64,000 nucleotides of DNA from RGIG4034 sp045628945 (GTDB lineage: Bacteria; Bacillota; Clostridia; Lachnospirales; Lachnospiraceae): contig JAZQQG010000024.1 in assembly GCA_045628945.1 (NCBI GenBank), positions 1-64,000 on the forward strand, given 5' to 3'. The position numbers were made by a program, and so were the translations under genes. Numbering within the stretch: the stretch's first letter is position 1; each line of letters starts with the position of its first letter. The notes below the pieces were generated by a model, which was not told where the DNA came from, made no database searches, and was given only the letters and a program-made list of their open reading frames with translations. This document shows, piece after piece, positions 17,552 to 27,152 of the stretch.

Positions 17552-19999
17552 TTATTTTTTCTTTTTGGTAAAAATCACTTTACCGTTGTTGAATCCGGCA
17601 ACAACCGTGTCCCCGTGTTGAATCGAACCACTAAGAATTTCTGTCGTCAGCGCATCCTCAATGGTAGTCTGGATGCCTCTCTTTAGCGGCCGGGCACCCA
17701 TTTTGTAGTCGGAGAACTTCTCCACAATATGCTTCTTTAACGCCGGGGCCACGGTAAAATTCAAGTCCATCTGCTGCTTACAGCGGGCCGCATACTGCTT
17801 GCACAAAAGATTGGTGATGCTCTCCATATTTGCTCTCGACAACGCCGTAAATACAATGGTCTCATCAATACGGTTCAGAAACTCCGGTTTGAATAAGCGC
17901 TTCACTTCCTCCATGACACCGTTTTTCATCTTCTCATAGTCCTGCTCGGCCGTCGTCTTTGCCGCAAAGCCCAGGTTCTTGGGATCTACGATACGACTTG
18001 CTCCGGCGTTGGAGGTCATAATCAGAACGGTATTCTTAAAGTTCACCTTACGCCCCTTTGAATCGGTAATATGACCGTCATCGAGAATCTGCAGAAGAAC
18101 ATTGAACACATCGGGATGTGCTTTTTCAATCTCGTCGAAAAGAACAACACAGTATGGATTTTTGCGAATCTTCTCGCAGAACTGACCGCCGTCATCGTGA
18201 CCGACATATCCCGGAGGAGAACCGATCATCTTCGATACACTGTACGATTCCATATACTCGGACATGTCCACGCGAACCATGGCATTCTCATCCCCGAACA
18301 TTGCTGCCGCAAGGGCCTTCGACAATTCCGTTTTCCCGACACCGGTCGGGCCTAAGAACAGAAAAGAACCAATCGGGCGTTTCGGATCCTGCAGACCGAC
18401 ACGACCACGACGCATCGCGCGGGCCACGGCACTAACCGCTGCCTCCTGCCCAATGACGCGTTTGTGGAGCTCGTCCTCCAGACGTAACAGTCTGGTGCTC
18501 TCCTTCTGCGTAAGCTTGTTGACAGGAATCTTCGTCCATACCGAAACCACAGAGGCAATATCCTCCGCTGTAATGCTAAGGCCGACCTTCTCCTGACGAC
18601 GCGTGATTCGCTTTTCTTCCCTTTGAAGTTTAACCTTCCAAGCGTCCAATTCCGCTGTGATACTGCGGGCAAGATCGATATTTCCCTTAAAGAGAGCCTG
18701 CTCACGAATCTTATTTAAGCCCTCAATCTCGGCTTCCATCTTCAGCAACTTATCCGGACGTTCGAAGCCGCGAAGGCTTCTGGCCGCCATTGCCTCATCC
18801 ATTAAGTCAATTGCCTTATCCGGCAGATTTCGGTCATTAATATATCTGGTAGAGAGTGAAACGCAGGCCTGCAAACCTTCCTCGTCGATCTTCACTCCGT
18901 GATGTTCTTCGTATTTGTGTGCAATTCCGCGTAGAATCTCCAATGCCTCTTCGGGAGTCGGCTCCTCGACATTGACCGGTTGGAAACGACGCTCCAAAGC
19001 CGCATCCTTCTCAATGTATTTCCGATACTCCGCAATCGTTGTGGCGCCGATTAACTGAATCTCTCCTCTTGCCAGAGAGGGCTTCAGAATATTGGCGGCA
19101 TCAATTGCCCCTTCAGCGCCTCCGGCACCGATAAGCGTATGAATCTCATCCAGGAAAAGAATGATATTGCCATCCTCCGTCACCTCACGGATTACCTTTT
19201 TAATTCTTTCCTCAAACTCGCCACGGTACTTACTTCCGGCTACCATTCCGGACAAATCCAGCGTAACCACGCGCTTATTCAAAACTGTTCTCGGAACCAG
19301 TCCCTCTGCGATTCTTGTTGCCAGTCCCTCTACGATGGCCGTTTTTCCGACGCCGGGTTCTCCGACCAGAACCGGATTGTTCTTGGTGCGTCTGCTGAGA
19401 ATCTGAATCACTCGCTCAATCTCATTATCACGACCAACCACAGGATCCAGACGTTTCTCTCTTGCCAGCGCCGTCATATCTCGACTGAACTGGTCAAGAA
19501 TCGATGCAGACTCCTTTTTCTTGCTGTTTTTCGGACTCTTCTTCGCCAGTTCCTCGCGAATCGCCTTCGGATCGGTCCCCATTGCCGCCAAGGTATCCAT
19601 CAAAAGCTTCGGCGCAGGAATCTCCAAAGTATTCAGCAAGCGAACTGCCGCACTGTCTTCCTTGGCCAAAAGAGCAAGCAGAAGATGCTCCGTACCAATC
19701 TCGGTAACCTTATACTGTCTTGCGATTCGATAGGCTTCCTCCAACGCCGTTTTGGCGCTCAGAGAATACCCTTCCGGCTCTAATGTCTGCACCGGGTTCG
19801 CCGGAGCAATCAAGTCACGAATCAGTTCCTTGATTCGCTCTGCTTCTACGCCGTTATCACGCAAAACAACACCGGCAACGCCGGTGTGTTCTTTGGTCAA
19901 TCCGTACAGGATATGCTCCGTTCCGATATATCCTTGCTTCTTCGCTGCATTCTTGGCGATTCTTAATACCTCAGCAGCTGCTTCCGTAAAAGAGTACAT
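17552..19999 (-). CDS. clpC: ATP-dependent Clp protease ATPase ClpC
   Basis: An 815-residue Hsp100 unfoldase that feeds ClpP and, with adaptors such as MecA or McsB, removes damaged or regulatory proteins. There are two Clp-N repeats (about 4-140), AAA+ domain 1 with Walker A GEPGVGKT (213-220) and Walker B LFLDEIH, a middle UVR-like coiled region (about 415-470) and AAA+ domain 2 with Walker A GPTGVGKT (550-557). The middle region and length identify ClpC rather than ClpA or ClpB. The usual Firmicute neighbours ctsR, mcsA and mcsB are absent; it follows the SH3-domain membrane protein by 21 bases. I found no CtsR or CIRCE operator in front of it. Confidence 0.95.
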   Translation of the reverse strand: MYSFTEAAAEVLRIAKNAAKKQGYIGTEHILYGLTKEHTGVAGVVLRDNGVEAERIKELIRDLIAPANPVQTLEPEGYSLSAKTALEEAYRIARQYKVTEIGTEHLLLALLAKEDSAAVRLLNTLEIPAPKLLMDTLAAMGTDPKAIREELAKKSPKNSKKKESASILDQFSRDMTALAREKRLDPVVGRDNEIERVIQILSRRTKNNPVLVGEPGVGKTAIVEGLATRIAEGLVPRTVLNKRVVTLDLSGMVAGSKYRGEFEERIKKVIREVTEDGNIILFLDEIHTLIGAGGAEGAIDAANILKPSLARGEIQLIGATTIAEYRKYIEKDAALERRFQPVNVEEPTPEEALEILRGIAHKYEEHHGVKIDEEGLQACVSLSTRYINDRNLPDKAIDLMDEAMAARSLRGFERPDKLLKMEAEIEGLNKIREQALFKGNIDLARSITAELDAWKVKLQREEKRITRRQEKVGLSITAEDIASVVSVWTKIPVNKLTQKESTRLLRLEDELHKRVIGQEAAVSAVARAMRRGRVGLQDPKRPIGSFLFLGPTGVGKTELSKALAAAMFGDENAMVRVDMSEYMESYSVSKMIGSPPGYVGHDDGGQFCEKIRKNPYCVVLFDEIEKAHPDVFNVLLQILDDGHITDSKGRKVNFKNTVLIMTSNAGASRIVDPKNLGFAAKTTAEQDYEKMKNGVMEEVKRLFKPEFLNRIDETIVFTALSRANMESITNLLCKQYAARCKQQMDLNFTVAPALKKHIVEKFSDYKMGARPLKRGIQTTIEDALTTEILSGSIQHGDTVVAGFNNGKVIFTKKKK

Positions 20000-20020
20000 G
20001 GTCTTACCTCCTGTACTTAA

Positions 20021-21451
20021 TTACTCTTTGTTGTCTTCGTCCTCATCAAGGTCCAGGAATTCAAATTCACAGTCGTCCTCGGGCGATAAGAAGTTCACCG
20101 GGCGGAAGCCCTCCTTGTTTCGGTCAGCCGCTTCGCTATCCGAAGCCACTGTCTCAGCCTTTTCGGTGCTAAGATCATTTAAGGATTCCATAACCGGAAT
20201 CGGTTCTTCCCGAACTTCAATCGCGGGCGCACTCGCTTCAGCGGGCTCTGCGTCCTCGGTCACATCGCTCATCCCTTCCATTCCTTCGGGTGAAGAGGTC
20301 TCCGTGAGAATTTCGGCCGTTGCCTCATAGGTCATCTCGGAAGTTCCCCGTGCTTCTATCCCCTCTTCCTCAGAGTCTTCCTCGGAAGGCTCTACATAAG
20401 TAACCTCGGGGATATCCTCCACTCTGGGCTCGCTGATGGGAGTAAAAATCTTCGTATCGTCAAATTCCGCACGAAGTTCCTTGCGCTCCGGCTCCTGATA
20501 GGTCGGAATGATGGACTTCATAATCGGTTTCTCTTCCTCTTCTTCCTTCTTCTGAGAGGTCAATTCCTTAATCTTTTTCTTAAAACGCTTACGGTCACGC
20601 TCAAGAGCCTGAATTGTCTCATGCATATCCCGAACCTGAATGTACAGGTAAACACAAGCCAGACCCAAAAGGATAATAATGATTACCATCAGGATAATCA
20701 GCCATACCCAGCCGCCAAGCTTCGTTTTTACCTGGGTCTTCGTCTTGGTCGTATCATTCTTCTTGTCATCCGTCTGTGCGGGTTCTTTCTGTTCGTCCGT
20801 ATCCGGTGCGACATCCACCGCCGGCTTACCTGCTTCTTCCGAACCGCAGATTACGGTAAAATGATAAGCTACCTTCGTTCCGTCGGGTGCGGTTAATTCG
20901 ATGTAACGGTCATTCACGCCGGGAACCAGATCACGGAAACTTACGTTCTCCGGAATGGTTACCTGATCACTGTTCGTAATCGCATAAACCGCAATCTTCG
21001 TAGTATCCTCAGCCACCGTCAGCGTATATTCATAAACATTCTGATTAAAATCGGGAACCAGCGTTCCGGTGCCAAGCGTCACCGTTGCCAGGGTCATATC
21101 ATATTCCGTAGCCGGAGTTCCCTCGCCCTGTCCGTCATCGGGAGTCACATTGCCGGTCTTCTTGCCGGTCAACGTAGCCACGTCGCTACGCACATAACCG
21201 GTCGTCTTGCTGTCCACATAGACCTTATACCAGACAACCCCCTTGTCGTCCTTCACTTCACCGTAGACTTCAATTTCTTTATTGCCTTCAACACTGGCAA
21301 CAATCTTACTCTTGGTAGAGGTCTCCTGTCGGATATTCACTCCGGAAGGATTGGTAAGTGCCCACTGATTCTCATAGGCCAAAGCATTCATGCCGAAGAG
21401 CATGCTCAATACACAGATTGCAAGAACCAAACCCTTAATTCTTTTTTTCAT
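20021..21451 (-). CDS. SH3-domain, cadherin-like single-pass membrane protein
   Basis: A 476-residue envelope protein. A signal peptide (about 1-25) is followed by a bacterial SH3 domain (about 30-97, with VNIRQETSTKSKIVAS), a cadherin-like beta-sandwich (about 117-200), an acidic linker, one membrane helix (about 247-271) and a charged coiled coil (about 274-305). A long acidic, low-complexity cytoplasmic tail (about 310-476) follows. Bacterial SH3 domains commonly bind cell-wall peptide, so it probably links the wall to an intracellular partner through the tail. It overlaps the upstream zinc-ribbon gene by four bases and precedes clpC by 21 bases. Partner unknown. Confidence 0.8.
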   Translation of the reverse strand: MKKRIKGLVLAICVLSMLFGMNALAYENQWALTNPSGVNIRQETSTKSKIVASVEGNKEIEVYGEVKDDKGVVWYKVYVDSKTTGYVRSDVATLTGKKTGNVTPDDGQGEGTPATEYDMTLATVTLGTGTLVPDFNQNVYEYTLTVAEDTTKIAVYAITNSDQVTIPENVSFRDLVPGVNDRYIELTAPDGTKVAYHFTVICGSEEAGKPAVDVAPDTDEQKEPAQTDDKKNDTTKTKTQVKTKLGGWVWLIILMVIIIILLGLACVYLYIQVRDMHETIQALERDRKRFKKKIKELTSQKKEEEEEKPIMKSIIPTYQEPERKELRAEFDDTKIFTPISEPRVEDIPEVTYVEPSEEDSEEEGIEARGTSEMTYEATAEILTETSSPEGMEGMSDVTEDAEPAEASAPAIEVREEPIPVMESLNDLSTEKAETVASDSEAADRNKEGFRPVNFLSPEDDCEFEFLDLDEDEDNKE

Positions 21452-21918
21452 CGTCCTGTCTCTCCCTTTCTCTCGAAACGACGTGCGCCGTCTTCGCCGG
21501 TCGCCATCTTCGCAAAACCTGCCAGCTTCTTATTTCGTGCCTCGCGGTTGGTATTTTCAATCCGTTCATGGAATACGCGCTCACAGGATGGGCACAGATT
21601 TCCGGAACGAATCTCTTTTCCGCACAGTTCACAGTGTAGGAAGGTTCTGCTGTTCGCCGCAATCTCCAGTCTCTGCTCTTTTAACATGCGGCGGATGGAA
21701 CGGTCCGAAACGCCGGTCGCCTGGGTAATCATTGCCGCCGTGGCGCCTTTGTTCATCTCTATGTAATTTCGAACCTTACCGAAATCATCGTATTCGAGAT
21801 TCCGGCAATCCTCACACTTGTATTCGCCACATCCCTGATACACCATCACTCCGTTACATTGAGAGCAGAAATGCGGCATATTATAGGGATTGCGGGCAAA
21901 ATCGAGCGTATCATCCAT
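21448..21918 (-). CDS. Zinc-ribbon/helix-turn-helix protein (flagellar-operon-protein-like)
   Basis: A 156-residue protein with two cysteine pairs near the start (HFCSQCNGVM, then CEDCRNLE), a helix-turn-helix-like middle (ATAAMITQATGVSDRSIRRML) and a second zinc ribbon (CELCGKEIRSGNLCPSC). The layout resembles small Firmicute regulators sometimes called flagellar operon proteins, but no flagellar genes are present. I chose the ATG at 21918 because GGGGGGA lies seven bases upstream. The stop overlaps the SH3 protein start (ATGA). A 59-base gap separates it from purD. Confidence 0.6.
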   Translation of the reverse strand: MDDTLDFARNPYNMPHFCSQCNGVMVYQGCGEYKCEDCRNLEYDDFGKVRNYIEMNKGATAAMITQATGVSDRSIRRMLKEQRLEIAANSRTFLHCELCGKEIRSGNLCPSCERVFHERIENTNREARNKKLAGFAKMATGEDGARRFERKGETGR

Positions 21919-21977
21919 TGTCTGTTCCCCCCACATCCGGCACAGTATCAAAACACATGCCTATCTCTTCATCGAAT

Positions 21978-23249
21978 CTACGCCTCGTCAATCGCTTTCC
22001 CGATGTCGTGACGCATATACTTGTTTTCAAAAGAAATCCATTCGGTAGCGGCATACGCCTTCGCCCGTGCCTCCTTAAGATCGGCGCCGGTGGCGGTAAT
22101 ACCGAGAACTCGACCACCGTTGGTTACAATCTTTCCGTCCTTCAGCGCGGTTCCCGCATGGAAACAATAATAATCCTCTTTACCTTCAAAGGCCTCGAAG
22201 CCGGTAATCTCCAATCCCTTTGCATACTTTACGGGATAACCGTCGGATGCAAGAACAACACATACAGCGGCATTGTCTTCGAATTCCACCTTGATGGTAT
22301 CCAACTTACCGTCAATGCAGGCTTCCATCACATCAATGATGTCATTCTTCATACGGGGAAGAACTACCTGCGCTTCCGGATCACCGAATCTTGCATTGTA
22401 CTCCAATACGCGAGGACCGTTCGGTGTAAGCATCAGACCAAAGAAAATAATCCCCTTAAATTCTCTTCCTTCTGCCGCCATAGCATCCACCGTTGCCTGG
22501 TAGATATATTTCTTGCAGAATTCATCCACCTCAGCCGTATAGAAAGGACTGGGAGAAAAGGTTCCCATACCACCGGTATTTAAGCCCTTGTCCCCATCCA
22601 TTGCACGCTTATGATCCTGTGCGGAGGTCATAGTCTGAATCGTCTTGCCGTCCACATAGCTTAACACACTGACCTCACGGCCGGTCATAAATTCCTCAAT
22701 GACCGTGCGATTGCCTGCGGAGCCAAACTGCTTATCCTCCATAATGGTTTTCACACCTGCAAGTGCTTCCTCTAAAGTATTGCAGATTAATACACCTTTT
22801 CCCAAAGCAAGGCCGTCTGCCTTCAATACAATCGGCATCTTGGCTGTCTTCAGATACTCACAGGCCGCCTTCGGGTCATCGAAGGTCTCGTATGCTGCGG
22901 AGGGAATGTTGTACTTCTTCATCAGATCCTTGGAGAATGCCTTGCTGCCCTCAAGGATTGCCGCATTCTTGCGAGGTCCAAAGGTACGAATTCCGGCCTT
23001 TTCCATCTCATCTACCAGACCGCCTACCAGAGGATCATCCATACCGACAATACACAAATCAATTGCCTTCTCGGTCGCAAATGCCACCAATTGTTCGAAT
23101 TCCATTGCCCCGATCGGAACGCACTCCGCAATCTGACCGATTCCCGCATTACCGGGCGCGCAATAGATTTTGCTTACTCTTTTACTCTTTGCAACGCTAG
23201 TTGCAATGGCATGCTCACGTCCGCCGCCACCTACGATTAATACCTTCAT
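21978..23249 (-). CDS. purD: Phosphoribosylamine-glycine ligase (GAR synthetase)
   Basis: A 423-residue ATP-grasp enzyme that joins glycine to phosphoribosylamine, step two of de novo purine synthesis. The N-terminal GGGGREHAIA phosphate-binding loop, central ATP-grasp motifs (PIVLKADGLALGKGV, GFGDPEAQ-like RFGDPEAQVVLPR) and length are standard. It is the last purine gene of the purE-purM-purN-purD unit, 12 bases after purN. Confidence 0.97.
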   Translation of the reverse strand: MKVLIVGGGGREHAIATSVAKSKRVSKIYCAPGNAGIGQIAECVPIGAMEFEQLVAFATEKAIDLCIVGMDDPLVGGLVDEMEKAGIRTFGPRKNAAILEGSKAFSKDLMKKYNIPSAAYETFDDPKAACEYLKTAKMPIVLKADGLALGKGVLICNTLEEALAGVKTIMEDKQFGSAGNRTVIEEFMTGREVSVLSYVDGKTIQTMTSAQDHKRAMDGDKGLNTGGMGTFSPSPFYTAEVDEFCKKYIYQATVDAMAAEGREFKGIIFFGLMLTPNGPRVLEYNARFGDPEAQVVLPRMKNDIIDVMEACIDGKLDTIKVEFEDNAAVCVVLASDGYPVKYAKGLEITGFEAFEGKEDYYCFHAGTALKDGKIVTNGGRVLGITATGADLKEARAKAYAATEWISFENKYMRHDIGKAIDEA

Positions 23250-23261
23250 ATCAGTTCTCCT

Positions 23262-23852
23262 TTATGCCTGTTCCGAAATCATGCGAATCGCTTCGGGAAG
23301 GATAATCCACTCTGCCTGCTCCATCACGCGACGCTGCAGTACCTCCGGGGTATCGCCCTCCTCGATGTACACGGCCTTCTGCAACAGAATCCTGCCGGTA
23401 TCGATTCCCTCATCCACATAATGAACGGTCGCTCCCGTTACCTTCACACCTCGTGCAAGAGCCGCCTCATGCACCTTCAGGCCGTAATAGCCGACACCGC
23501 AGAAGGAAGGAATGAGAGAAGGATGGATATTGATAATTTTGCCGCGATAAGCTCGAATCATCTCTTCCGGAACCGCTACCAGGAAACCTGCCAGCACGAT
23601 GAGATCAGGATTCACTTCGTTCATCTTGTTCAAAAAAGCATCGTGGAAATCGCTTCGCTTCTCGTAGTCCTTGGGGGATACCACGTAAGCCGGAATTCCG
23701 TTCTCTTTTGCACGGGTTAACGCATAAGCATTCTTGTTATTCGAAAAGACGGCCGCGATCTCCACGTTGGCAAGCGTCTTATCGGCCACGCGGTCGATAA
23801 TAGCCTGCAGATTCGTTCCGCCGCCGGATACGCATACAGCGATTCTTAACAT
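23262..23852 (-). CDS. purN: Phosphoribosylglycinamide formyltransferase (GART)
   Basis: A 196-residue folate-dependent transformylase that formylates GAR in step three of purine synthesis. N-terminal VSGGGTNLQAII, the catalytic NIHPSLIPSF and HYVDEGIDTG are all present. I chose the ATG at 23852, which follows GGGAG and gives the usual start MLRIAVCVSGGG; an extra ten codons upstream are not needed. The gene overlaps the end of purM by seven bases, so the two are translationally coupled. Confidence 0.96.
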   Translation of the reverse strand: MLRIAVCVSGGGTNLQAIIDRVADKTLANVEIAAVFSNNKNAYALTRAKENGIPAYVVSPKDYEKRSDFHDAFLNKMNEVNPDLIVLAGFLVAVPEEMIRAYRGKIINIHPSLIPSFCGVGYYGLKVHEAALARGVKVTGATVHYVDEGIDTGRILLQKAVYIEEGDTPEVLQRRVMEQAEWIILPEAIRMISEQA

Positions 23853-24871
23853 AAGATTACTCCCTTGTCTCCCTTTACGCACTCGCCGACAACGTAAGCG
23901 GTGTCACCGGTCGTCTTCAGTGCCGCAAGGGTCTTATCTACATCTGCGGGATCTACGGCGATTACCATACCGAGACCCATATTGAAGGTGTTGTACATCA
24001 TCTGATCTTCAATCTTACCGGTTTTCTGTAAGAGCTTGAAGATTGCAGGAACTTCATAGCTTGCCAGGTTAATCTTGGCAATGATGCCTTCGGGAAGCAT
24101 TCTGGGTACATTTTCATAGAAACCGCCACCTGTGATATGGGAGCAGCCCTTCACAATCACGCCGGCCTTTTTAATCGCCTTCATCGCCTTCACATAGATT
24201 CTGGTAGGCTCTAAAAGTGCCTCGCCAAGGGTTCTTCCCAGTTCATCGTAGTGAACGGCAAGGTTCTTCTCATTTACATCAAAGACCTTGCGAACAAGAG
24301 AGAAACCGTTGGAATGAACACCGCTGGAAGCGATACCGATCAACACATCCTTCTCGGCAATATTCTGTCCGGTAATAATATCCTTCTTGTCACATACACC
24401 TACCGCAAAGCCGGCAAGATCGTACTCATCCTCCGGCATTAAGCCAGGATGTTCTGCGGTCTCACCGCCAATCAGTGCACATTCTGCCTGCTTACAGCCT
24501 TCCGCAACGCCCTTAACGATGGTAGCAATCTTCTCGGGATAATTCTTACCGCATGCAATGTAGTCCAGGAAGAATAAGGACTCACCGCCTGCACAGGCTA
24601 CGTCATTGACGCACATTGCAACCGCATCAATACCGATGGTGTCATGCTTGTCCATTAAGAACGCTAACTTTACCTTGGTACCGCAGCCGTCGGTTCCGGA
24701 TAAAAGAACAGGTTCCTCCATATTCTTGATGCTTGCAAGGGAGAATGCTCCGGAGAAGCCACCCAAACCACCCAACACTTCAGGGCGGAAGGTCTCCTTA
24801 ACATATTTCTTCATTAATTCGACAGACTGATAGCCTGCCTCGATATCAACACCGGCACTCTTGTAATCCAT
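23846..24871 (-). CDS. purM: Phosphoribosylformylglycinamidine cyclo-ligase (AIR synthetase)
   Basis: A 341-residue ATP-dependent cyclase forming aminoimidazole ribotide. The N-terminus YKSAGVDIEAGYQSVELMKK, the GGETAEHPGLM loop and GIASSGVHSNGFSLVRK are classic PurM motifs. The SD AAAGGA precedes the ATG. It lies 55 bases after purE; that gap holds a small ATGGC/GCCAT hairpin. It overlaps purN by seven bases. Confidence 0.97.
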   Translation of the reverse strand: MDYKSAGVDIEAGYQSVELMKKYVKETFRPEVLGGLGGFSGAFSLASIKNMEEPVLLSGTDGCGTKVKLAFLMDKHDTIGIDAVAMCVNDVACAGGESLFFLDYIACGKNYPEKIATIVKGVAEGCKQAECALIGGETAEHPGLMPEDEYDLAGFAVGVCDKKDIITGQNIAEKDVLIGIASSGVHSNGFSLVRKVFDVNEKNLAVHYDELGRTLGEALLEPTRIYVKAMKAIKKAGVIVKGCSHITGGGFYENVPRMLPEGIIAKINLASYEVPAIFKLLQKTGKIEDQMMYNTFNMGLGMVIAVDPADVDKTLAALKTTGDTAYVVGECVKGDKGVILC

Positions 24872-24926
24872 GATGTTCGTCCTTTCTTATGGTTTTATAT
24901 GGCCTTTTCGCCATGTGATTCCTGTT

Positions 24927-25436
24927 TTATTTCTCTGCGTAATTCTTGTAGCCGACTTCCTGCAGGCGTGCATCCTTCTTTTCAACGGCTGCCTTTAAAT
25001 CTGCCACATATTCTTTTAACTTGGCGCGAAGCTCGCCATCGGATACCGAAAGAATCTTCGCAGCAAGAATTCCTGCATTGGCGCCACCGTTAATGGCAAC
25101 GGTCGCAACCGGAATTCCGGAGGGCATCTGAACGATGGAGTAAAGGGAATCCTTGCCTCCGAGTGAAGTGGTGTGCATCGGAATCCCGATAACGGGACCG
25201 GGGAATACTGCGGCAAACATACCGGGAAGATGTGCGGCCATACCGGCACCTGCGATAATCACCTGGATGCCCCTTTCCTCTGCAGTCTTCGCATACTCAA
25301 AGAACACATCCGGTTCTCTGTGTGCGGAGATGATTCTCATCTCATAGGATACCCCTAACTTATCTAAAATCTCTGCTGCTTTAGACATTACGGGCATATC
25401 CGAATCGGATCCCATTACAATACCAACTGTAGCCAT
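24927..25436 (-). CDS. purE: N5-carboxyaminoimidazole ribonucleotide mutase
   Basis: A 169-residue class I PurE. VGIVMGSDSDMPVM forms the nucleotide-binding turn and SAHREPD is the catalytic loop that carries the essential histidine. Length is standard. I chose the ATG at 25436, which has GGAGG eight bases upstream; six extra codons upstream lack an SD. It is the first gene of the purine unit, driven by a near-consensus promoter at 25533-25561 and a leader of about 95 bases. No purK is present here. Confidence 0.96.
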   Translation of the reverse strand: MATVGIVMGSDSDMPVMSKAAEILDKLGVSYEMRIISAHREPDVFFEYAKTAEERGIQVIIAGAGMAAHLPGMFAAVFPGPVIGIPMHTTSLGGKDSLYSIVQMPSGIPVATVAINGGANAGILAAKILSVSDGELRAKLKEYVADLKAAVEKKDARLQEVGYKNYAEK

Positions 25437-25532
25437 TTTCCAAGCCTCCAACAAGTTCTATCATCCTTATTCAGTAACACCACCCGAAACAACAATACTT
25501 ATGTCACCCAGGGCATAGTTACACCTATATGT

Positions 25533-25561
25533 AGTATAAAATATGAAGTGTAGCGTGTCAA
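25533..25561 (-). promoter_or_regulatory. purE: Sigma-A promoter of the purE operon
   Basis: On the minus strand, -35 TTGACA (25561-25556) and -10 TATACT (25538-25533) are 17 bases apart, close to consensus. The leader of about 95 bases has no purine-riboswitch core, PRPP-aptamer signature or PurR box that I can recognise. Confidence 0.8.
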
Positions 25562-25593
25562 TTACATTGTAGGCAACTTGTGCGTATATCCGC

Positions 25594-25625
25594 AAAAAAA
25601 GAAGGAGAACCTTATCGTTCTCCTT
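25594..25625 (-). terminator. Rho-independent terminator of the TrkA-C gene
   Basis: On the minus strand, AAGGAGAAC (25625-25617) pairs perfectly with GTTCTCCTT (25610-25602), then C and TTTTTTT (25600-25594). The stop codon of the gene lies in the loop. Confidence 0.92.
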
Positions 25626-26616
25626 CCACCTCAAACAACGTCTTGATTGCCTGATAGGGACCGAATACCACAATGGTATCCCGCTTCTCAATCTTCGTAT
25701 CACGACCTACCATAATCGGCATCCCATTTCGCTTAATCATCATCACGTTAATCTTATACTTTTCTTTCACATTACACTCTGCCAGCGTCTTACAATAGAG
25801 TTCATCCGGGATCCAGCCAAGCTTCACCTCTGCCATAACGTCCGCTCCGTAGTTTTCAATCAGTTCAATCGAATTGGACTTGGCATCCGGCCCCTTTTCC
25901 AAGACATGTTCCACATGCTCTGCGGGATTCTGAAACAGATCCTTGATGTTTAGGTAATTTCCGAAGATTACCACAATATCGTCCTTTTGGAAAATGGTAT
26001 CCTTCGTGACATCGCGCACCTTCCCGCGACGCTTCAGCATCAAAAAGTTCATCTTATAGCGATTCTTCAGCTCCGACTCCGCAAGCGTTTTCCCATCCAG
26101 AATAGCGGGCACGCACTGAATATCCACCTGTGCGATGGCATCGCGGCCGTAATTGTCCAACAATGTAATAATATTCTCTTTTTTGTTGCGTTTAAAAATG
26201 CGAAGGGCAATTCGTTCCAAGAGTCCGTCAATGGCATTCTTCGTAAGTGGAAGTCTTAACAGGATTAAGAACAGCAGCATCACGCCAAAAGCAATCAGAG
26301 TCACCCACAATCCGTCGCTTACCTGCTCCATATTCAGATTCAGGAATACATTGATGAGCAGAGAAACAATAATGACGGAGAAAATATTCCCGATCACCAT
26401 CTCAACCGTTGCAATCTTGCGACGCACATGGCTCGTCACGATTACTTCCGACTCCGCCGTGGTAAATCCACAGTTGGTAAAAAGAGAAATCGCCTGAAAT
26501 CCGGCCTTTTCTTTTGTTAATCCCGTAATACGAAACAGCACCGAGAAAATCTCCACCAGCACCATATATATGATGATGACCATCATGATTAATACAATAG
26601 ATGACGAAAGATTCAT
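25612..26616 (-). CDS. Membrane protein with two TrkA-C (RCK_C) domains
   Basis: A 334-residue protein with three hydrophobic helices (about 7-35, 72-94, 103-122) and two TrkA-C/RCK_C domains at about 165-235 and 258-330. Between helices one and two is GFQAISLFTNCGFTTAESE, which resembles a TrkH/KtrB-type pore segment. RCK_C domains bind small ligands that gate potassium channels and other ion systems, so a potassium or related ion transport role is likely. It starts four bases after the upstream hypothetical gene, whose last codons supply the AGGGGGG SD. Confidence 0.65.
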   Translation of the reverse strand: MNLSSSIVLIMMVIIIYMVLVEIFSVLFRITGLTKEKAGFQAISLFTNCGFTTAESEVIVTSHVRRKIATVEMVIGNIFSVIIVSLLINVFLNLNMEQVSDGLWVTLIAFGVMLLFLILLRLPLTKNAIDGLLERIALRIFKRNKKENIITLLDNYGRDAIAQVDIQCVPAILDGKTLAESELKNRYKMNFLMLKRRGKVRDVTKDTIFQKDDIVVIFGNYLNIKDLFQNPAEHVEHVLEKGPDAKSNSIELIENYGADVMAEVKLGWIPDELYCKTLAECNVKEKYKINVMMIKRNGMPIMVGRDTKIEKRDTIVVFGPYQAIKTLFEVEGER

Positions 26617-26620
26617 GCGC

Positions 26621-27046
26621 CTATTCCCCCCTCTTAAAATACTCGATCGAACCTAACACCTGCTGCACCTCTTTGGACGCAACCTTATGGCCGATAATCG
26701 TTACCTGATAGAAACGCCCCGCAATATGACCCTTCAGTACGTTACAGGTCAACGCAGGCCCAAAGCCCGACTCGTACAGATAGGTTACCCCTGACCATTC
26801 TCCGCTCCCCACAGAGAACGCCTCGATCTCTTCGCCTCCGTTGACTCCTTTAGTCATCGTTATGCTCAGATCCACCTCGGACTCATTCTCTTTTACAATA
26901 ATCCAGTAATAATCCGTGAAACCCGGCGGAACCGTCTGTAACCAAATCTGATTGTCATCCGGCTCTCCCATATTGGTTTGTGCAACATAGGTATACCCTT
27001 CCGGTACCCATAATCGCAGATTCCCGACTTCTCTTACTGCACCCAT
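26621..27046 (-). CDS. Hypothetical protein
   Basis: A 141-residue soluble protein I do not recognise. It has no signal peptide or membrane helix and looks like an all-beta fold (LRLWVPEGYTYVAQ, DYYWIIVKE, YLYESGFGPALTCNVL). A GGGGAGA SD precedes the ATG. It is the first gene of a two-gene unit with the TrkA-C membrane protein, so it may serve the same process. Its promoter (27092-27120) is divergent from that of the aldo/keto reductase. Confidence 0.6.
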   Translation of the reverse strand: MGAVREVGNLRLWVPEGYTYVAQTNMGEPDDNQIWLQTVPPGFTDYYWIIVKENESEVDLSITMTKGVNGGEEIEAFSVGSGEWSGVTYLYESGFGPALTCNVLKGHIAGRFYQVTIIGHKVASKEVQQVLGSIEYFKRGE

Positions 27047-27091
27047 ATTCTCTCCCCATTTTTACAACAATGATATCATTTTTTTATAACT

Positions 27092-27120
27092 ATAATACAA
27101 TTGCGTATTTCGCAAGTCCA
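27092..27120 (-). promoter_or_regulatory. Promoter with internal inverted repeat, for the hypothetical-TrkA-C unit
   Basis: On the minus strand, -35 TGGACT (27120-27115) and -10 TATTAT (27097-27092) are 17 bases apart. The spacer contains the perfect inverted repeat TTGCG-N5-CGCAA (27101-27115), placed where a repressor would block polymerase. Confidence 0.45.
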
Positions 27121-27152
27121 TATTATGATGGTAATAACTAAATGATTACTTG

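Noticed and set aside
17435..20000. CtsR operator for clpC or CIRCE element for htpG
   Set aside because: No heptamer repeats of GGTCAAA type or TTAGCACTC-N9-GAGTGCTAA found in either upstream region.
25437..25532. Purine or PRPP riboswitch in the purE leader
   Set aside because: The leader lacks the conserved core of either aptamer; only weak GTAAC/GTTAC pairing is seen.
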